64,000 bases of DNA from Cristatella mucedo (lineage: Eukaryota > Bryozoa > Phylactolaemata > Cristatellidae): positions 10,001 to 74,000 of the forward strand of contig WPIO01000282.1 of assembly GCA_009760855.2 (NCBI GenBank). Reading direction: 5' to 3'. The translations under genes and the position numbers were made by a program. Positions within the stretch are counted from its first letter, which is position 1, and each line of letters opens with the position of its first letter. The notes under the pieces are model-generated. The model was not told the origin of the DNA. It did not search any database and was given only the letters and a program-made list of their open reading frames with translations. Positions 10,608-23,229 of the stretch are shown here, piece by piece.

Positions 10608-10619
10608 TCTTTTTTTCGT

Positions 10620-12565
10620 TAGAAAGCTGAATTCCTGCTAGTCGGACACTTAACAGATTTATAAGACAGTAAACCATTTACTGGCCAATGATGTGAGGTC
10701 TGACTCCCTAGATATTAGGAGCTCAGCCGAAAACTTTTCAGTCTTCTTTACTGAAAAAATTGTGCAAATACATTCGTGCCTCCATTAGGCCCCCTCCGAC
10801 CAAAGCAATCGTCGTTCCTCAACCTGTGACCTCAATTAAAAGGTTCTCCGATGTTTCTGCCTGTGATGTAGCTGCTTTAATAAGGTCTAGCAAAAAGAGC
10901 TCGTCTCCTGAAAACCCTATACCTTCATCACTGTGGTCTTCACGAGCACACCAACTTAGCCCTGCCATAACCAAGATTTTTAATGCTTCTTTGGCAATAG
11001 GGGTCGTCCCCAAGTCCTTCAAATCGGCAATCGTTAAACCTATTCTTAAAAAGCCTGGATTAGACACAGAGGTCCTAGCAAACTATTGTCCAGTTTCCCT
11101 TCTTCAGTTCTTATCAAATATTCTAAAAAAAATTGTTGCTAAGCAGCTAGTTGAACATAATGAAAATAATGGAATATCAGAAAAATTTCAATCAGGGTTC
11201 AAGAGGCAGCACTCTACTGAAACTGCTCTCCTCCGTGTTAACAATGACATTCTACGTGGCAACGACGACGGGAATGTCACTGCCCTAGCTCTGCTAGATC
11301 TGTCTGCTGCCACCATTGATCGCGAAGTTCTGCTTGAACGACTGAGAACAACGATCGGTCTGGCTGACGAAGCACTGGAGTGGTTTAAATCATACTTGTC
11401 TGATCGTGTTCAATCCGTGTCGTGTGGGGATCCGGTCTCAGACTCAAGAAGGGTCACCTGTAGAGTCCCTCAAGGGTCTGTACTCGGTCCCTTGCTGTTC
11501 TCCATTTATGCACAACCTCTGGGAAAAGTGATTAAGCCCATGGAATAGGATATCACTTCTATGCTGACGATACTCAGTTGTATTTGTCATTTAAACCGTC
11601 GGAATCTGCTGCAGCAACTGAGAAACTGAATGCTTGCCTTGCTGATATTCGATCCTGGATGTCAGAAAACTTCCTGAAATTAAATGACGATAAAACCGAA
11701 CTGCTGCTCATAGGACATCCTAAGCGTGTGGCTGGATTAAAAGGCTTTGCTGTTCTAATAGGTGATGCTATTGTGCGACCTTCACCACGTGCTCGAAATT
11801 TAGGTGTCGTGTTCGAATGCTGCCTTAATTTCAAAAGCTTCATTCAGAAGACTGCCTCTACAGCTAGCCATCACATCCGATCCCTATCCAAGATTAGAAC
11901 CTGTCTCTCACAGTAGCTTGTAAATAATTTAACTAGCTCTTTAGTTCTGTCTCGGCTTGATTATTGTAATTCCCTTTTGGCTGGGCTGCCAAAGAAAGCT
12001 ATTATGCCACTACAACGGACTATGAATATGGCTGCAAGGCTGGTCTTCAAGTCCCAGCGGTTTGAGCACGTGTCACCTTTGCTGGAAGAGCTAGGATAGT
12101 TGCCGGTTGAGCAAAGGGTACAGAGCAAAGTTCTTACGCTGACCCACAAGGCCCGCCACGGCTTGGCTCCTTCGTACCTAGCTGAACTGCTGCATTAATT
12201 TCAGCATGTTTGTACCCTCAGGTCCTGTGTGGACAATAAATTAGCTGCCCCATTCCTCCGCTTAAAGACAGTTGGCGACATAAGCTGTAGCTCTGCAGGT
12301 CCTAGACTGTGGAACTCGCTTTCACAATTCTTATGCAACGACAACTACTCTCCTACTGCCGACTATGGCACATCTTTTTCAGCGGTCCTGAGCCACCACT
12401 TCAATGCTACTCACCACCTCAACTGCTCTCCTGACTCTGCTATGCTTTCCACTTTCTCTTGGTCGCGTGAGACGAAGTCTGTTGGCTACCGAATGCGTAC
12501 CGAAAGCCGCTTAGGCTGTGAGTGCGCTATACAAAACTCTTCTGCATAACACTCTTATGGTCTTC
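10620..12565 (+). mobile_element. LINE-B, CR1/L2-like reverse transcriptase copy, decayed
   Basis: The reverse-transcriptase domain runs 10,760-11,548 in one frame: GVVPKSFKSAIVKPILKKPG, then YCPVSLLQFLSNILKKIVAKQL, GFKRQHSTETALLRV, LDLSAA and VPQGSVLGPLLF. A frameshift near 11,550 moves the catalytic YADD (11,560-11,571) and thumb region to another frame (to 11,916). Further stops interrupt the rest, ending in the LWNSLS landmark and a non-coding tail around 12,560. It differs clearly from LINE-A in sequence, so it is a second family. The 5' half (endonuclease) is missing, as is usual for incomplete reverse transcription. YADD is intact but the frameshift and stops make the copy inactive. 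Confidence 0.88.
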
Positions 12566-13168
12566 ATGACTTTGTGGAGTTACAGACGGAGATACATTAC
12601 AAGGAGGTTTGAAATTGATTCAAAGTTTACGAGCAAACTGGTAAAAGGCACTGTCTTCAACGCAGTTGAGATTGGTTTGAAGCTCAGGAAAAAAAGGGTC
12701 AGAAAAAAAAGTTTGATTCGGAAAAGCTGGTTGTGCAAGGTGATACAGTAGACGGAAGTCTTTCCGCAAGGTTATACGAAGAGTAAAGAAGCAGACCGAA
12801 AAGTGAGCAGCAGCAGCATAACTCTGAAGTCAACAGGTCAACTGCTCCTTAAGCAGTGAGTGCAGATAAGCATACACAGTGATGTGTTACTTAAGCGGAA
12901 CATTCCACTCAGGCTGTAAGGTTTCGCACGAGTTTTAAACCTTCGCCAGTCGCCTAGGCGGAAAGGCCAGTGAATGATTTGAGATGCAAATCGTATTAAA
13001 GCTGCAAAGGCGAGGCCAAAAAGTTGTGGATGCTAAAGTGCCGCTAAGCTAAGAGAGTCAAACCAAGTAGCTGAAAGCCGGCAGGAGTTACTGCCGAACT
13101 TACGTAGCCGTGTTCTCAAAGGTACTTGCTCAAGAGAAGAACTAGGTTGGTCACGGGAAATATTCATT

Positions 13169-13209
<41 letters not shown>

Positions 13210-15590
13210 TATTATTCGATATGATAGATAAATATTTACTTGTTAGTTGTAAGTAACGGGATTGCACGTTTCAAAGTCGGCAGTTCACGTCCAGGTTATG
13301 ACATGTCCTTCACCGATAGGAACTAAAGCGGAAGAGCTCAGTGCATGCATGTGGAGCCTGGATGCCAGTCAGTTCAGGCACTCAAGTAGAACTTCTTTTA
13401 AAATATCAATCGACTGACGCTATTCTTTAATAATTTAACTTGCGCTATATCATCGAAACTGGCGCAGGTGTAGTTTTTTGAAAATCACCCAACTTTAAGT
13501 TATGTTGATAATGGTAAATTAAACCTACTATGTCAGACGAATCGATGACCAGCGCTAGATTTCTCGTAGAATAAACCAGATGCGCGCTATTGGTGATGCT
13601 ACCTTCGAGCATATTCGAGAGTAAGGAAGCAACGCAAAATCAATAGACTGCTATTTGGTACATATTTCAGTACTCGGCATCATGGAAATATCTTAAAATC
13701 CAAGTACCTGAAATAAATTACGAAAAAAGTTCTAGTCAGAGTTAAGTTACAGTTTTTTGCTATCTCGCAATATCAGTTTATTCCTAAAACAGTTTATTCA
13801 ATAAAGATTGGTATAAGAACCGATGTTTTTCTACTGCTTTGCGGCTAGTGGTGAAATGCAGGTTACAGTAAGGCACCGCTTACGTCTCAAGAGGCCTTTT
13901 ATGCTTTCAAAATAATGTAGCTGAGATATCAACTCAACCAATACTGCCTCATTAATCTGCGGATGCTGCACACGTGATAGGCCGAGCCTGGAAGAGGGAA
14001 AACGGGAGGAGAATAGTCATGCCGAGTCATGCACCCCGAGAGAGCTGTTTCACATTCTCGTCGTTCTACCAAAAGTAGAGCCTCCAGCCATGCCATTTAA
14101 TTTGCAGGCAGTTTCAGGAAAAGCACAGAATTATCAGCCCTGCTGCTGCTTCAACTTGTCTGATCAGATTTTGACATGTATCATAACCTAATTGTGTCGC
14201 ACTCTGCAGCCCATCGATCACGAGTTTCAATTAGAATGCACCATCTATGGAATAGGCGCTTGTTTTGTGGTGTAAAAGCGTGAGGGACAAAATCCTTCCT
14301 GCAGGCTTCATTTCGGATGCTTTGTTGTTGCCTAAAAACTTTCTTACTAACGAAATCTAAAGCTTAGCTACGGAAGGAAAGACAGAGCAGCTGTGTCTCC
14401 CGCCCTAGCTGCTGCTGCTGACGCACATGCGTATAGGCACATGCAGTTAGCATCTACCTAACAAGACACTTGCTACTTTTTGGCCGATCAACCAACAGGA
14501 AAATGTGGATGCATTGGAGAAGAACACCGAATTTAAAGCCTGCTTCTTACTCGGTGGCCAAAGTAAGGTGTGGTCGACCGACACCACGGCGACCGCCACT
14601 ATAAAAGCTTGGAACACTGCTCATATGATCCATACTTAAGCTTGTAGTCTTCGAAGAATGGCTGTAGTTCGTGTGTCTACGTTTATCAAAACAAACTTAA
14701 AATTTGGTTTTTAAAAACGGTCGGAAAAGTGCAAAAAACAGGCAATGATTTTGTCTGTGATATATATCGTTGTGCTTTAGTGAAGTTTTTGTTAGAAGGA
14801 TCGAGTGTCGGAATTGATTCACCTAGAAGTAGGACAGTAAAAAACGCTATTACAAAGTTTTGTTCAGCTGCCGAATAAATAAGGTCTTAGCTGCTGCTAC
14901 TTTTTATTATAGCCATGTTCATATCGGTATCCAACACTAACAAATCCCGTTTCACGTTGCGAGTCTAAAATCACAACGTCTGTATACCCAATATGCAGAC
15001 AGTACAATTCAACTGTGAGATTAGCTGAGGCCTAGCATGCAAAATTTTAGCAGGCAAAACTAAAAAAAAGGACAATTAACACAGACTGGACCACGGTTGT
15101 AACGAGCAGATGGATTTAATTTAATAGTCAATACGACATTAGGATTTTGCCTTCCTCCAAGCTGCTAGTTTTGGAGCTAAAGAATTGAAGCGCTGTCTCC
15201 AAAGTAGTAACATAAGCTGTGAGCAACTTATAATAAAAAGCTAAGTGTGGAAAATTTAGTTAATGAAAAAGAAGTAGCTGTGAAATTTAATGCAAACAAA
15301 AGAATAAAAGGTGCTTTGTCAACCTCGGGAGGCAATACGCTTTTGGATGAGGAATGAGTGTTTCTTTGATGAAAGTGAAGTTGCTTGACGGTCTAAAAAG
15401 CTCCCCATTAAAAATAGTCAGTGCAAATGCGAGCTTATCCAGCTCGCCGTCGCACCAGATAAAAACAAGAGAATGAAATAAGCGAAGCCGAATTGGGAAC
15501 GAGCAGTCGAGGAAGAACGGATAATAAAAGAACTGGCTCAGGAAGACTTAAAATGATTGCACTAAGTTCGAGGATGGAAGACGGACAAAA
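12566..15590. other. No supported gene; AT microsatellite and one family X copy
   Basis: An (AT)n tract lies at 13,170-13,213. A family X copy lies near 14,490-14,710. The remaining sequence shows only short stop-bounded frames on both strands and no recognised domain or RNA gene. Confidence 0.5.
14490..14710. repeat. Dispersed repeat family X, copy 2
   Basis: It has the order gtcgaccgacaccacgg, tatgatccatactt, gtagtcttcgaagaatggctg, gtctacg and a tail with aaacaaacttaaaattt. This parallels 23,590-23,870 and 7,015-7,085. It is about as old as the other copies. Confidence 0.45.
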
Positions 15591-15594
15591 ACGC

Positions 15595-15712
15595 GAATAA
15601 CGTAGTTCGGGGTGACATGTACAGGGTAGGCATGCAAGTGTGGTTAGCGGCAGCATGCAACAGTGTCATCACGCATAAGCACACAAAGAACGAATCACAG
15701 GGACTCATAATT
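15595..15712 (-). mobile_element. LINE-A 3' UTR remnant
   Basis: A ~115-bp piece (ggggtgacatgtacagggt, ggttagcggcagcatgc, cgcataagcacac, gaatcacagggact) matches the LINE-A 3' UTR in minus orientation. Both ends are abrupt. Confidence 0.75.
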
Positions 15713-15814
15713 AGAGAAAAGGTACCGTGAGTACCACTCAATCGATGCCACGATGAAGATATCGGTTGCTGACCACAGTCTTCCAACATATGTGAATGAA
15801 GGCAAAATAAAATT

Positions 15815-17181
15815 GATAATAATACGTTTTTATCACTTTTAAGAACTGAATTGTTTCTAGGCACTTAACAGATGCTGTACAGAAAACAAATACCAAATGA
15901 TAGGAGGTAACTACAAAGATGGCACTGAGTAAGCAGGCCTATGCATTATAAGGACAAATCACAAAGCACCCGCTAAATACTGTCAGAAACAGGCGTGGTT
16001 ATGCTTCTTGACAAATTTTGCTCCGACAGCATACGTAGCGAGTTTCGTCGGCAGTGGCAGTGAAGCTCACGAGCTAAGCTCGAGGTCTCAGAAGATGTTC
16101 AGATTGCTAAGATATATGGCTAAGCGATTTTAGTCAGAATGGCAGGTTGTACGATTATTTTGCTGGTTGAGTATATCTGATAGATTTATTTTAGCCAATT
16201 AATGGAGAGTTCTACAATGCTGTACCCGCACCTTGAAGTGAATACCCTGCTCGATTGGGAGTGTGTTCAGCTCGGAGAAAAGTAGTCTGATGTGACAACT
16301 GCGATGCTCACGATAGACAAGCCTAGCTGCACAGTTTTACAACAAATGTTAGTGCCTGATTGCACTGGCGGGTATACCAGCAAGCACCTGACTACATAAG
16401 CCGAAAAAGGAAGTCAGAAATGCTTGGACCAGTTTCAGAACGGTATCCCTGTTCATGCAAGACCAGCAGTTACTGATGTGTATACACAGGTAAAAAAAGG
16501 TCACATGACTGTGTAGCAGATGTATTCTCGTGGTGAAAGATCACTTTTTAACAGGACAGATAGATTACGTGCAGATTCAACGTAAGGTATTCTGGAGGTT
16601 CCAATAATAAATATAAGGTTTTCTGATAAAAGAATGACACTCTTTTCCCGTAACTAGTAAGTTGGCTTGGTCGTATATCAGTTTAAGAATGTTTTCAGTC
16701 ATCCTTGGGATGATTTAATCAACACACGCAGGAGGGGTATATAGGAAATTCCACTTGTTTGACGGCTGGGAGGTATCAGAGTACATGCATAACTGTGTGC
16801 CGTTTGAATTTAATGGAAAGCCTGGAGTGTCCTTGGCAATCACAGGATCGCAGGGATCATCATAAGAGGGATTATATAAACTTCGAAAAGAAGCGTACCG
16901 GAATTGGATTTTCCATCTTTGAACGTTCGCATCACTACTCCGTAGTCGCCCACTGAGATATGAACCTGAAGCACAACAGGTCTGTGCCAGTGATGCTCAG
17001 GCAAGAATTCAAGTAACTCAAGAACGGCTTCGTGATCCATTGTATCGAACTCTGCCGAGCGTTCAAGCAGAACAAGAAGAGAAAATTTACCCAGTTTGGC
17101 AACAATAGGAAGGTTTTGTGCATCATAAGCTGGGCCACTGGTCACATCAGCAGAATCCATGCCAACAAATGATGATAGCAT
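15815..17181 (-). mobile_element. Decayed LINE-A-like copy with reverse-transcriptase remnant
   Basis: In minus orientation the piece runs from the 3' UTR (tttctaggcacttaacag near 15,855) up into the reverse transcriptase. At 16,840-17,181 the minus frame still shows LLVLLERSAEFDTMDHEAVL, aligning with LLVLRDLSAAFDTIDHKVLL of the younger copy. Landmarks such as ctgccagtgatgctcaggca near 16,990 also match. Many indels are present and no function is possible. Confidence 0.8.
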
Positions 17182-17619
17182 ATATTTGTGGGTGAATATT
17201 TATCTAGCTTGGGCCGGTTTTTGGTAGTGGGGGGTCTGGCACGTGAGCTGCAAGAGAAAAAGAACAAATCGGTGCACGAAATATAGCACACATGGCAGCA
17301 GTTAAGTGATCAGAATGTAGAATTAAATCACTTATAATGAGAAATGACAGTTTCTCACACTCCGAATCGATATAAAATGAGCGAAATCTGTCATAAATGA
17401 TGAGTTGGTACCTGGACGGCAATAGATTACTGTTAACATTGGCAGCTTCTTGTCGGAGATACTGAAATTAGAGAAATAAAATAATAATATTATTATTATT
17501 ATGCATGCACTGAAAACTGTTCACAAATTAGGTAGGAGTTCGTGACGATTTAGACTCGTTCAGTTGACTTATCTAGGAGTATGAAAGAACGAGGACACCA
17601 ACAGCCTGAGTTGGTTACA
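17182..17619. other. No supported feature apart from a short ATT run
   Basis: A (TAT)n tract lies at about 17,482-17,502. The rest is not recognised. Its position next to two LINE-A copies in opposite orientation makes old LINE or insertion debris likely. Confidence 0.4.
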
Positions 17620-18042
17620 GTCAGGTTGTCACAAAGTGGCCTTTCATTAGATGACCACTTCTGCTAGGCAGTCAAGTCCGCCTACTTTCAGCTACATCAC
17701 GTTGCTAAAATTCGGGCTTGGTGGGACAGGGGCACTACATATATATTGATCTATGTATCTTCTATAATGTCTAATTTAAATTTCTGTAAATCGTAGCTAT
17801 CTAGAATTTCTGCCTATGCAGCTTGTCTCTCTGTCGTGAGCGTGGGAGTTGGAACATCACTCAGCTAACCGTCGACCTGCGCTGGCTCTCCGCCTAGTAG
17901 TGCATCGAATAAATGATTCTGTCACTCACTTTTAGTTACCTTTATTCTTCGGCTCGAATATACCTATCGGCTCTATTCAGCTACGAAACTAAAAATGGAA
18001 TCACCCATTTTCTGAATCTCATCGTTCACCTGCACCTCGTAC
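17620..18042 (+). mobile_element. LINE-A copy, 5' part (split by a later insertion)
   Basis: The copy matches 49,420-49,845 of LINE-A in plus orientation: gcctactttcagct, ttgctaaaattcgggcttg, gtctctctgtcgtgagcg, gaatatacctatc. It ends at acctcgtac (18,034-18,042) and continues at 18,708. Confidence 0.82.
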
Positions 18043-18707
18043 TGTGAGCCCAGAAAATAGGCCTTGATAAAAAAGGCCTGATAAAATAGCCCCGAAAAAA
18101 TATCCTGCACCCAAAAACATAGCCTCGAACGAAAAACCCAAAAAAGCTTGCATTTTTGAGATACAACACACTAGCAAAGACCTAAAATACAAAAAAGGTT
18201 TACGGTTATCGGGTTAGGATTCCAAGCTTAGGAATTAGGGTTTACAATTTGGGTTAAGGGTGTAGATTATAGGGTTTAGAATTGACCCGACTTTAAATAA
18301 GAAATCTCTACCTTTCTGCAAGCCTATGTTCTCCACATTGACTGTTCAATATTGACAGAATAATGCAATATGGTGGCAAACGGAAACAATAATAATAAAA
18401 ACAAATAAGTAAAATTTTGGATTATAATTACATTAATCTAGAATAATTTTTAATTTTGTAGGATCAGTATTTTAATACATTTTCACTTTATAAAAATTCC
18501 AATACAACATATTTTTTGTAATCATCATCATAGAGTATGCGTGGTGTCATAAGCTAATCGAAATATAAAAGATGTATATAGTACTCCGTTAATTTGTCGG
18601 GGCTATTTTGTCGAGCCTATTTTCTCTTAGGCTGTCTTGTGCTCAAAATATTTTTTCGGGATTATTTTGTTGCTGAAATTTTGTCAGGGCTATGTTTTGG
18701 GGTGTCC
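18043..18707. mobile_element. Non-autonomous DNA transposon (MITE-like), 665 bp, nested in LINE-A
   Basis: The element is flanked by acctcgtac (18,034-18,042) and acctcatac (18,708-18,716), a 9-bp target duplication with one mismatch. The uninterrupted LINE-A at 49,835-49,845 has this string once. Both ends carry inverted motif clusters: aaaatagccccgaaaaaa at 18,083-18,100 and, on the opposite strand near 18,590-18,660, aatcccgaaaaaatatt and aaaatagccccgaca. The outermost bases are only partly complementary. There is no open frame. A 9-bp (or 8-bp) duplication is typical of Mutator- or hAT-type elements, but no transposase is available to decide. Confidence 0.6.
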
Positions 18708-19115
18708 ACCTCATACGAACCTCAAATTATCTGGAGACCTTGCCTTAACTTCGAATGCTGTCAAAACCTGGAACTCTCTTCAAACGGACGTCAGACGATT
18801 CCCCAGCTAAACCAAATGTAAAAATATCTAACAACGCCTATTTTTACCGCAGCTTTTAGTGGGTCCAAGTGATTTGTCCTGTGTGTACATATTTTGTGTT
18901 GTTACAGTACATTCTGCAACTAACCGTATTTCTATGCTGACCCTGTGAGCATCGCTTCTTAACGTGTTATGGTTTTTTTCATTGAAAAACACCACACTAC
19001 CGCTAAAGATTCGATCTCGCTTCCTTTGTAGCCATTCTAAAGTGATTAGAAAAAGATTTAATTCTCGTACATTGCTATAACCGATGTATTTCCATTATTA
19101 TTATTACTACGACAT
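18708..19115 (+). mobile_element. LINE-A copy, 3' part with ATT tail
   Basis: It continues the copy at 17,620-18,042: tggagacc, aacctggaactctct, gcttttagtgggtcc, tatgctgaccctgtgagc, then a short (ATT)n tail at 19,095-19,108. The two parts join seamlessly if 18,043-18,707 plus one copy of the 9-mer is removed. Confidence 0.85.
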
Positions 19116-19689
19116 GGTAAGGAATATAGATGACTGATATGCAAATGCAGGTAGCTGCTGTCAGACAAAACATTGACTGCTTTTAAGCCAATAAACCACA
19201 AGTATAACGCTAATCATGTGTCAATTTTTACACACTGCGATACTCAGTGACCAAACTTGTGTGAGGTTAGATAAGCAAACGTACGCGATTAGTCAACACT
19301 TTTGCACCGTAGCCGCTAGCTGTTCGTCTTTAGAGCTTCTTTTAAACGTTTTTTTTACATTCAGGTAGGATGATCCGTAAACACACTGGTAGTCATTTTT
19401 GAGTGGATGCAGCCAATACGTCTGCGACTGACAAAGTAAACTTGCAAGGCGAATCTTACGATTGACAGGTCAATGTACAATCGCCAGCGACGCATATCTG
19501 AAATATGCACATGGAACTATAACTTTGGAGTTCGTAGTTTCATTTCTCGTGTTCCTAGAGTTGGGCAGTTTCAGAATAACATTCAGCAAGGAGTGCGGTA
19601 CTAAGAATCACCAGCACACAATCATTTTGAAGTATTGCTCAATAGTCTGAGATAAAGAAGGAGCTATTCAGCTCAGTCTTGCTGTCACG
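19116..19689. other. No gene; family X copy at 19,363-19,440
   Basis: At 19,363-19,440 the string ggatgatccgtaaacacac plus ctggtagtcattttt matches family X. The remainder is unrecognised. Confidence 0.4.
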
Positions 19690-20470
19690 GCCACGTTACT
19701 GGCGATGCCTAAATGAAACGGGCAGCGTTTTGTGTTGAGATGCAAGATAAATCTTCATTTCCCCACTAAATATATCCACAGAAGAAGGACCACATGATGA
19801 CCTGGATAGTAATAGCATGTACTGTTTGACGATGCAAAGCCTGGAAAAGAGTAGCGTACACGAACTGAGATATGGCCGTGAAGAACAGGTAAGTTGGTAG
19901 GCATTTGTCCGGCATTCTATACTATTGTCAGAGCGATATTTTGAATGCCGTGTCAAGATCATCTTGGTTTCTGGGTTAGCCCGAAGATTAAAGGCACCGT
20001 CTTCAAAGCAATTTGATTAGTGGGAGGATAGCACAACTAATCTAATTCGAAAAATAGAGGTAAGATGAGATAATGTAGACTACAACTTTCATAGCTCACG
20101 GTAACGCAAAGGAGAAAAATAAACGTAAGCGGTAAGCAGTCTTTTTGGAAATAATTATGCTGCTCGATGAGGAGTTGCAGTTAAGTGACTCCTGATAGGG
20201 CATATCAGCTGAGACGAAAAGCCTCAAACTAGAGTTTCCGGGTATAGTTGCGCATTCAATTATCATGGCAGCAAGACAAGGAAGTAGCAATCTATATACA
20301 TCATGTACACACTCAGATGATTACCATCACTTGTTCTCTGCAAGTGACAACTAGAGAGTGCACATGCTTCATTGGCTATATGCTGGCTGAGCCCAATTCG
20401 CACGTAAGGTGATCTTCATTCGGTGTAACGTTACATTTGCCAATCTAACTAAGATGCGTGCCAAGACTAA
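19690..20470. repeat. Unnamed old repeat family Y, copy 2
   Basis: It shares ordered blocks with 7,930-8,565, best at 20,335-20,360 (tgcaagtgacaactagag). No coding frame is seen. The family may extend to 9,760-9,900. Confidence 0.38.
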
Positions 20471-20560
20471 ATTAATTTTACTTTCAAAAAAAGTATGTAC
20501 AAATAGGAATAATTCAAGCTCACCCTCTAGCTCCAGAATGAGACAGCAAAATGCTTAGCT

Positions 20561-20712
20561 CAGTGAGTGAGTGAGTGAGTGAGTGAGTGAGTGAGTGAGT
20601 GAGTGAGTGAGTGAGTGAGTGAGTGAGCGAGTGAGTGAGTGAGTGAGTGAGTGAGTGAGTGAGTGAGTGAGTGAGTGAGTGAGTGAGTGAGTGAGTGAGT
20701 GAGCGAGCGAGT
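20561..20712. repeat. (GAGT)n array, ~150 bp
   Basis: This is the same tetranucleotide as the 10-kb array, with three GAGC variants. Open minus-strand frames through it are artefacts of the repeat. Confidence 0.96.
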
Positions 20713-22780
20713 GTGTAGTAAGTAAAAGAGTAGGAGGGTGAGAATAATCCGCCCGTTTCATGAGCTCGAGCCCAGGCAGTGCTGTACATGTCGACAGCAC
20801 TAGCACGCTTGATCTTCGGAGTGAATACGACACTAGGTGTGCCACTCTTGCCGTATCGTGCTCGCAAATCTGTGGAGGAAATAATCAAGCAACGGGAGTT
20901 TGAGCATCGCCTTGACCGGAGCAGTGGTTGTATACAAAGATGTGTCTGCCGTTGGGTGCATCCAGGCACACCCAGGGGATGCATCCTGGACTTTGGTTGC
21001 ACATTGCTTCAGGAAAATTGCCAGTTCTGGGTCACACTACAGAAGCTTCAGGCTCTTTCACAAAGTTCACGAATTTTTCCTGCACAATCACCGAGATCTG
21101 CGTGACTTATGCCTGCCAGCCCGATCTTATTGCTACCTGTTGTGGATTGAAATAAAGTTAAAATGACGTCGCTGAGAATGCCAAAGAAATTCCACTGATT
21201 GTCGTCTCTCAAGACAGCTATTAGTGACATACATTTAGGAAAGCAGATAGGAATGCACAGCTGACTCATATGGTGTCCATTTGGCATCGTACTCTTATAT
21301 TCCTTCGCTGAATTTTTGCTTTGACGGACTTAATCCAACAGAGTGACAGCGCTTGCTGCAACTAGGATCCAACGTAGACGATAGTTACTTATATTATATA
21401 GTAAAGAGTAAAGATTGGCAAATTAAAAACCTCATTTATATAGTGGCTAGAGCGTCTCCAAGGCCATTCAGCCCTCTGCTTCCAGCAGGCAACATCACTC
21501 GTTGCAGAAATTGAACCCATGATGTAAGAAGTGAAGGGCTGTAACCTTATCATGAGAAGGATTAAATGACTAAATTTTTTTGATCGTCTCTTTAAGATGA
21601 GGCGATAATTTAAGAATGTCCTGAGTGAGAATTGATAATGATTATATAAAGACGAAGAAGTGCTAAACCTCAGGATTGGGATTCTATTTTTAACCCGACT
21701 ATAAGTAGCAGGCATACTAGAAATCACAATAGGCATGTTAATTATGCTGACCCAACGCTACTATTTCAAACGCTTTTTACTGGGTCGATAGTAGTGCGAG
21801 CTGGTGAAATTTGCAAGGTTCTAATCCACACTTGTCATCAGTAGTCCACTTCTCATGAAGCGGTTTGAGAAAAGGCGGGTTGAAATAATGCTGAGACTGA
21901 AGGTGAGGCTAAACACATTTATTGTATTTGCTAGTCATGCAAGGCAGGATATCTTAAGAAATCTCAAATAGTAAATGCAGCCTAGATATCAGGCATAGGG
22001 CTCGTATTAATAGAAGTCTTCTTTGGGTTAAGAATGAATTTTGAGATCATAGTACAGCTTTATCAGTAGGTTTATAAGAGGACGCTGAGACGACGGCACT
22101 TGTTTATACATGCAACTTGTTCTAGATTGATAAGATCACGTCTATATTTGTATTTCAGATACAGTTATGTTTATATTTAAATAGTTTACATATTTCTTAA
22201 ATATTATTAAGCTGAAGATAATCGCCTTGAGCAAGCATTCCACGATTTTGTCCAACGTTGTGGCATGGAAGCAGTTGGTTAGGTTAGCCGCTGCAATTCT
22301 TCCACGTTGGACCCACAATTAGCTGTGGCTAACGATATGTGGTTTATAGGTAGTGAATGACTTAAACATTTTAGGGTTGCATACATTTTAGACTTCTGGT
22401 CAAGACCACGTCTTTGCGGAAATCGCATGGAGATCTGTTTAAATAACGGCCATTAGATTTGTCTCAGCCAGTGCAACAGTTGGTCAAACTTGTGGTGCTA
22501 TGACTAGAACCCTAGAATGCTTGATTCATGGCAAAGTAGTTTACTTGGCCAACCTTAATAAATTTTCGCAATACCTTACGGTATTTAAAATTTCAATTTG
22601 TTAGTTTAATCAAGCTTTGGTCGATAGTTTTTCATCATCCGAAAAAGACTGTCTTAGCTTAAGGTTTGACGACTCTAATAGTAAATGATTGCTGCGTTGC
22701 GTCATTTCATCAGATGAGAAGATGCTCCATGCAATCTAATTTGGCAACATAAAATCTTCCAGGCGAAATCTTCGTAAAAA
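20713..22780. other. No supported gene
   Basis: Short overlapping open frames occur at 20,780-21,166 (plus) and 21,389-21,736 (minus). None shows a recognisable domain, signal peptide or convincing splice context. The GC-richer 20,760-21,100 segment is the best place to look for an exon. From about 22,600 the sequence begins to show faint similarity to 55,350-55,600 (block H of the lectin unit). Confidence 0.35.
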
Positions 22781-23229
22781 CAGCAAAATCTACATGGCCT
22801 AAGCCTCATAGCGATCTTCGTTGCAATGGCAGGCTCCACATCCATGTAAGATGAAACATACACTGTTTGTCCACGGCAGGGCTAATAATCTACCCTCTAT
22901 AACTAGCACTGCTTTCCTAGTTCTAGTGCCTGAAGACGGCTGATCGTATTTCATTCGGCCGAATGCTGTGAAGATGTCAGACTGCCCGAATACAAGCCCT
23001 TACGCCTTGCCGGGAAGAATAGCCGGCAAACAACTGTTAAATGAATACCTACCTACTCCGTCCACAAGTTTTCCTATTCAGTTTATTTTCGCCGAGGGTA
23101 ACAACCTAAATATCTTTTCTTGAGATTCAATGTAGTGACCACAAAAACAGTTTAACTAAGGCCATGCTGAAAGAAAGAAAGTTTATGCATTTCCTTCAAC
23201 AGACCATGGATGCTGCTGCTGGGAACGTT

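Noticed and set aside
20520-21002. Minus-strand frame of 160 codons with SLTH repeats
   Set aside because: Most of it is the second (GAGT)n array; the rest shows no domain or start context.
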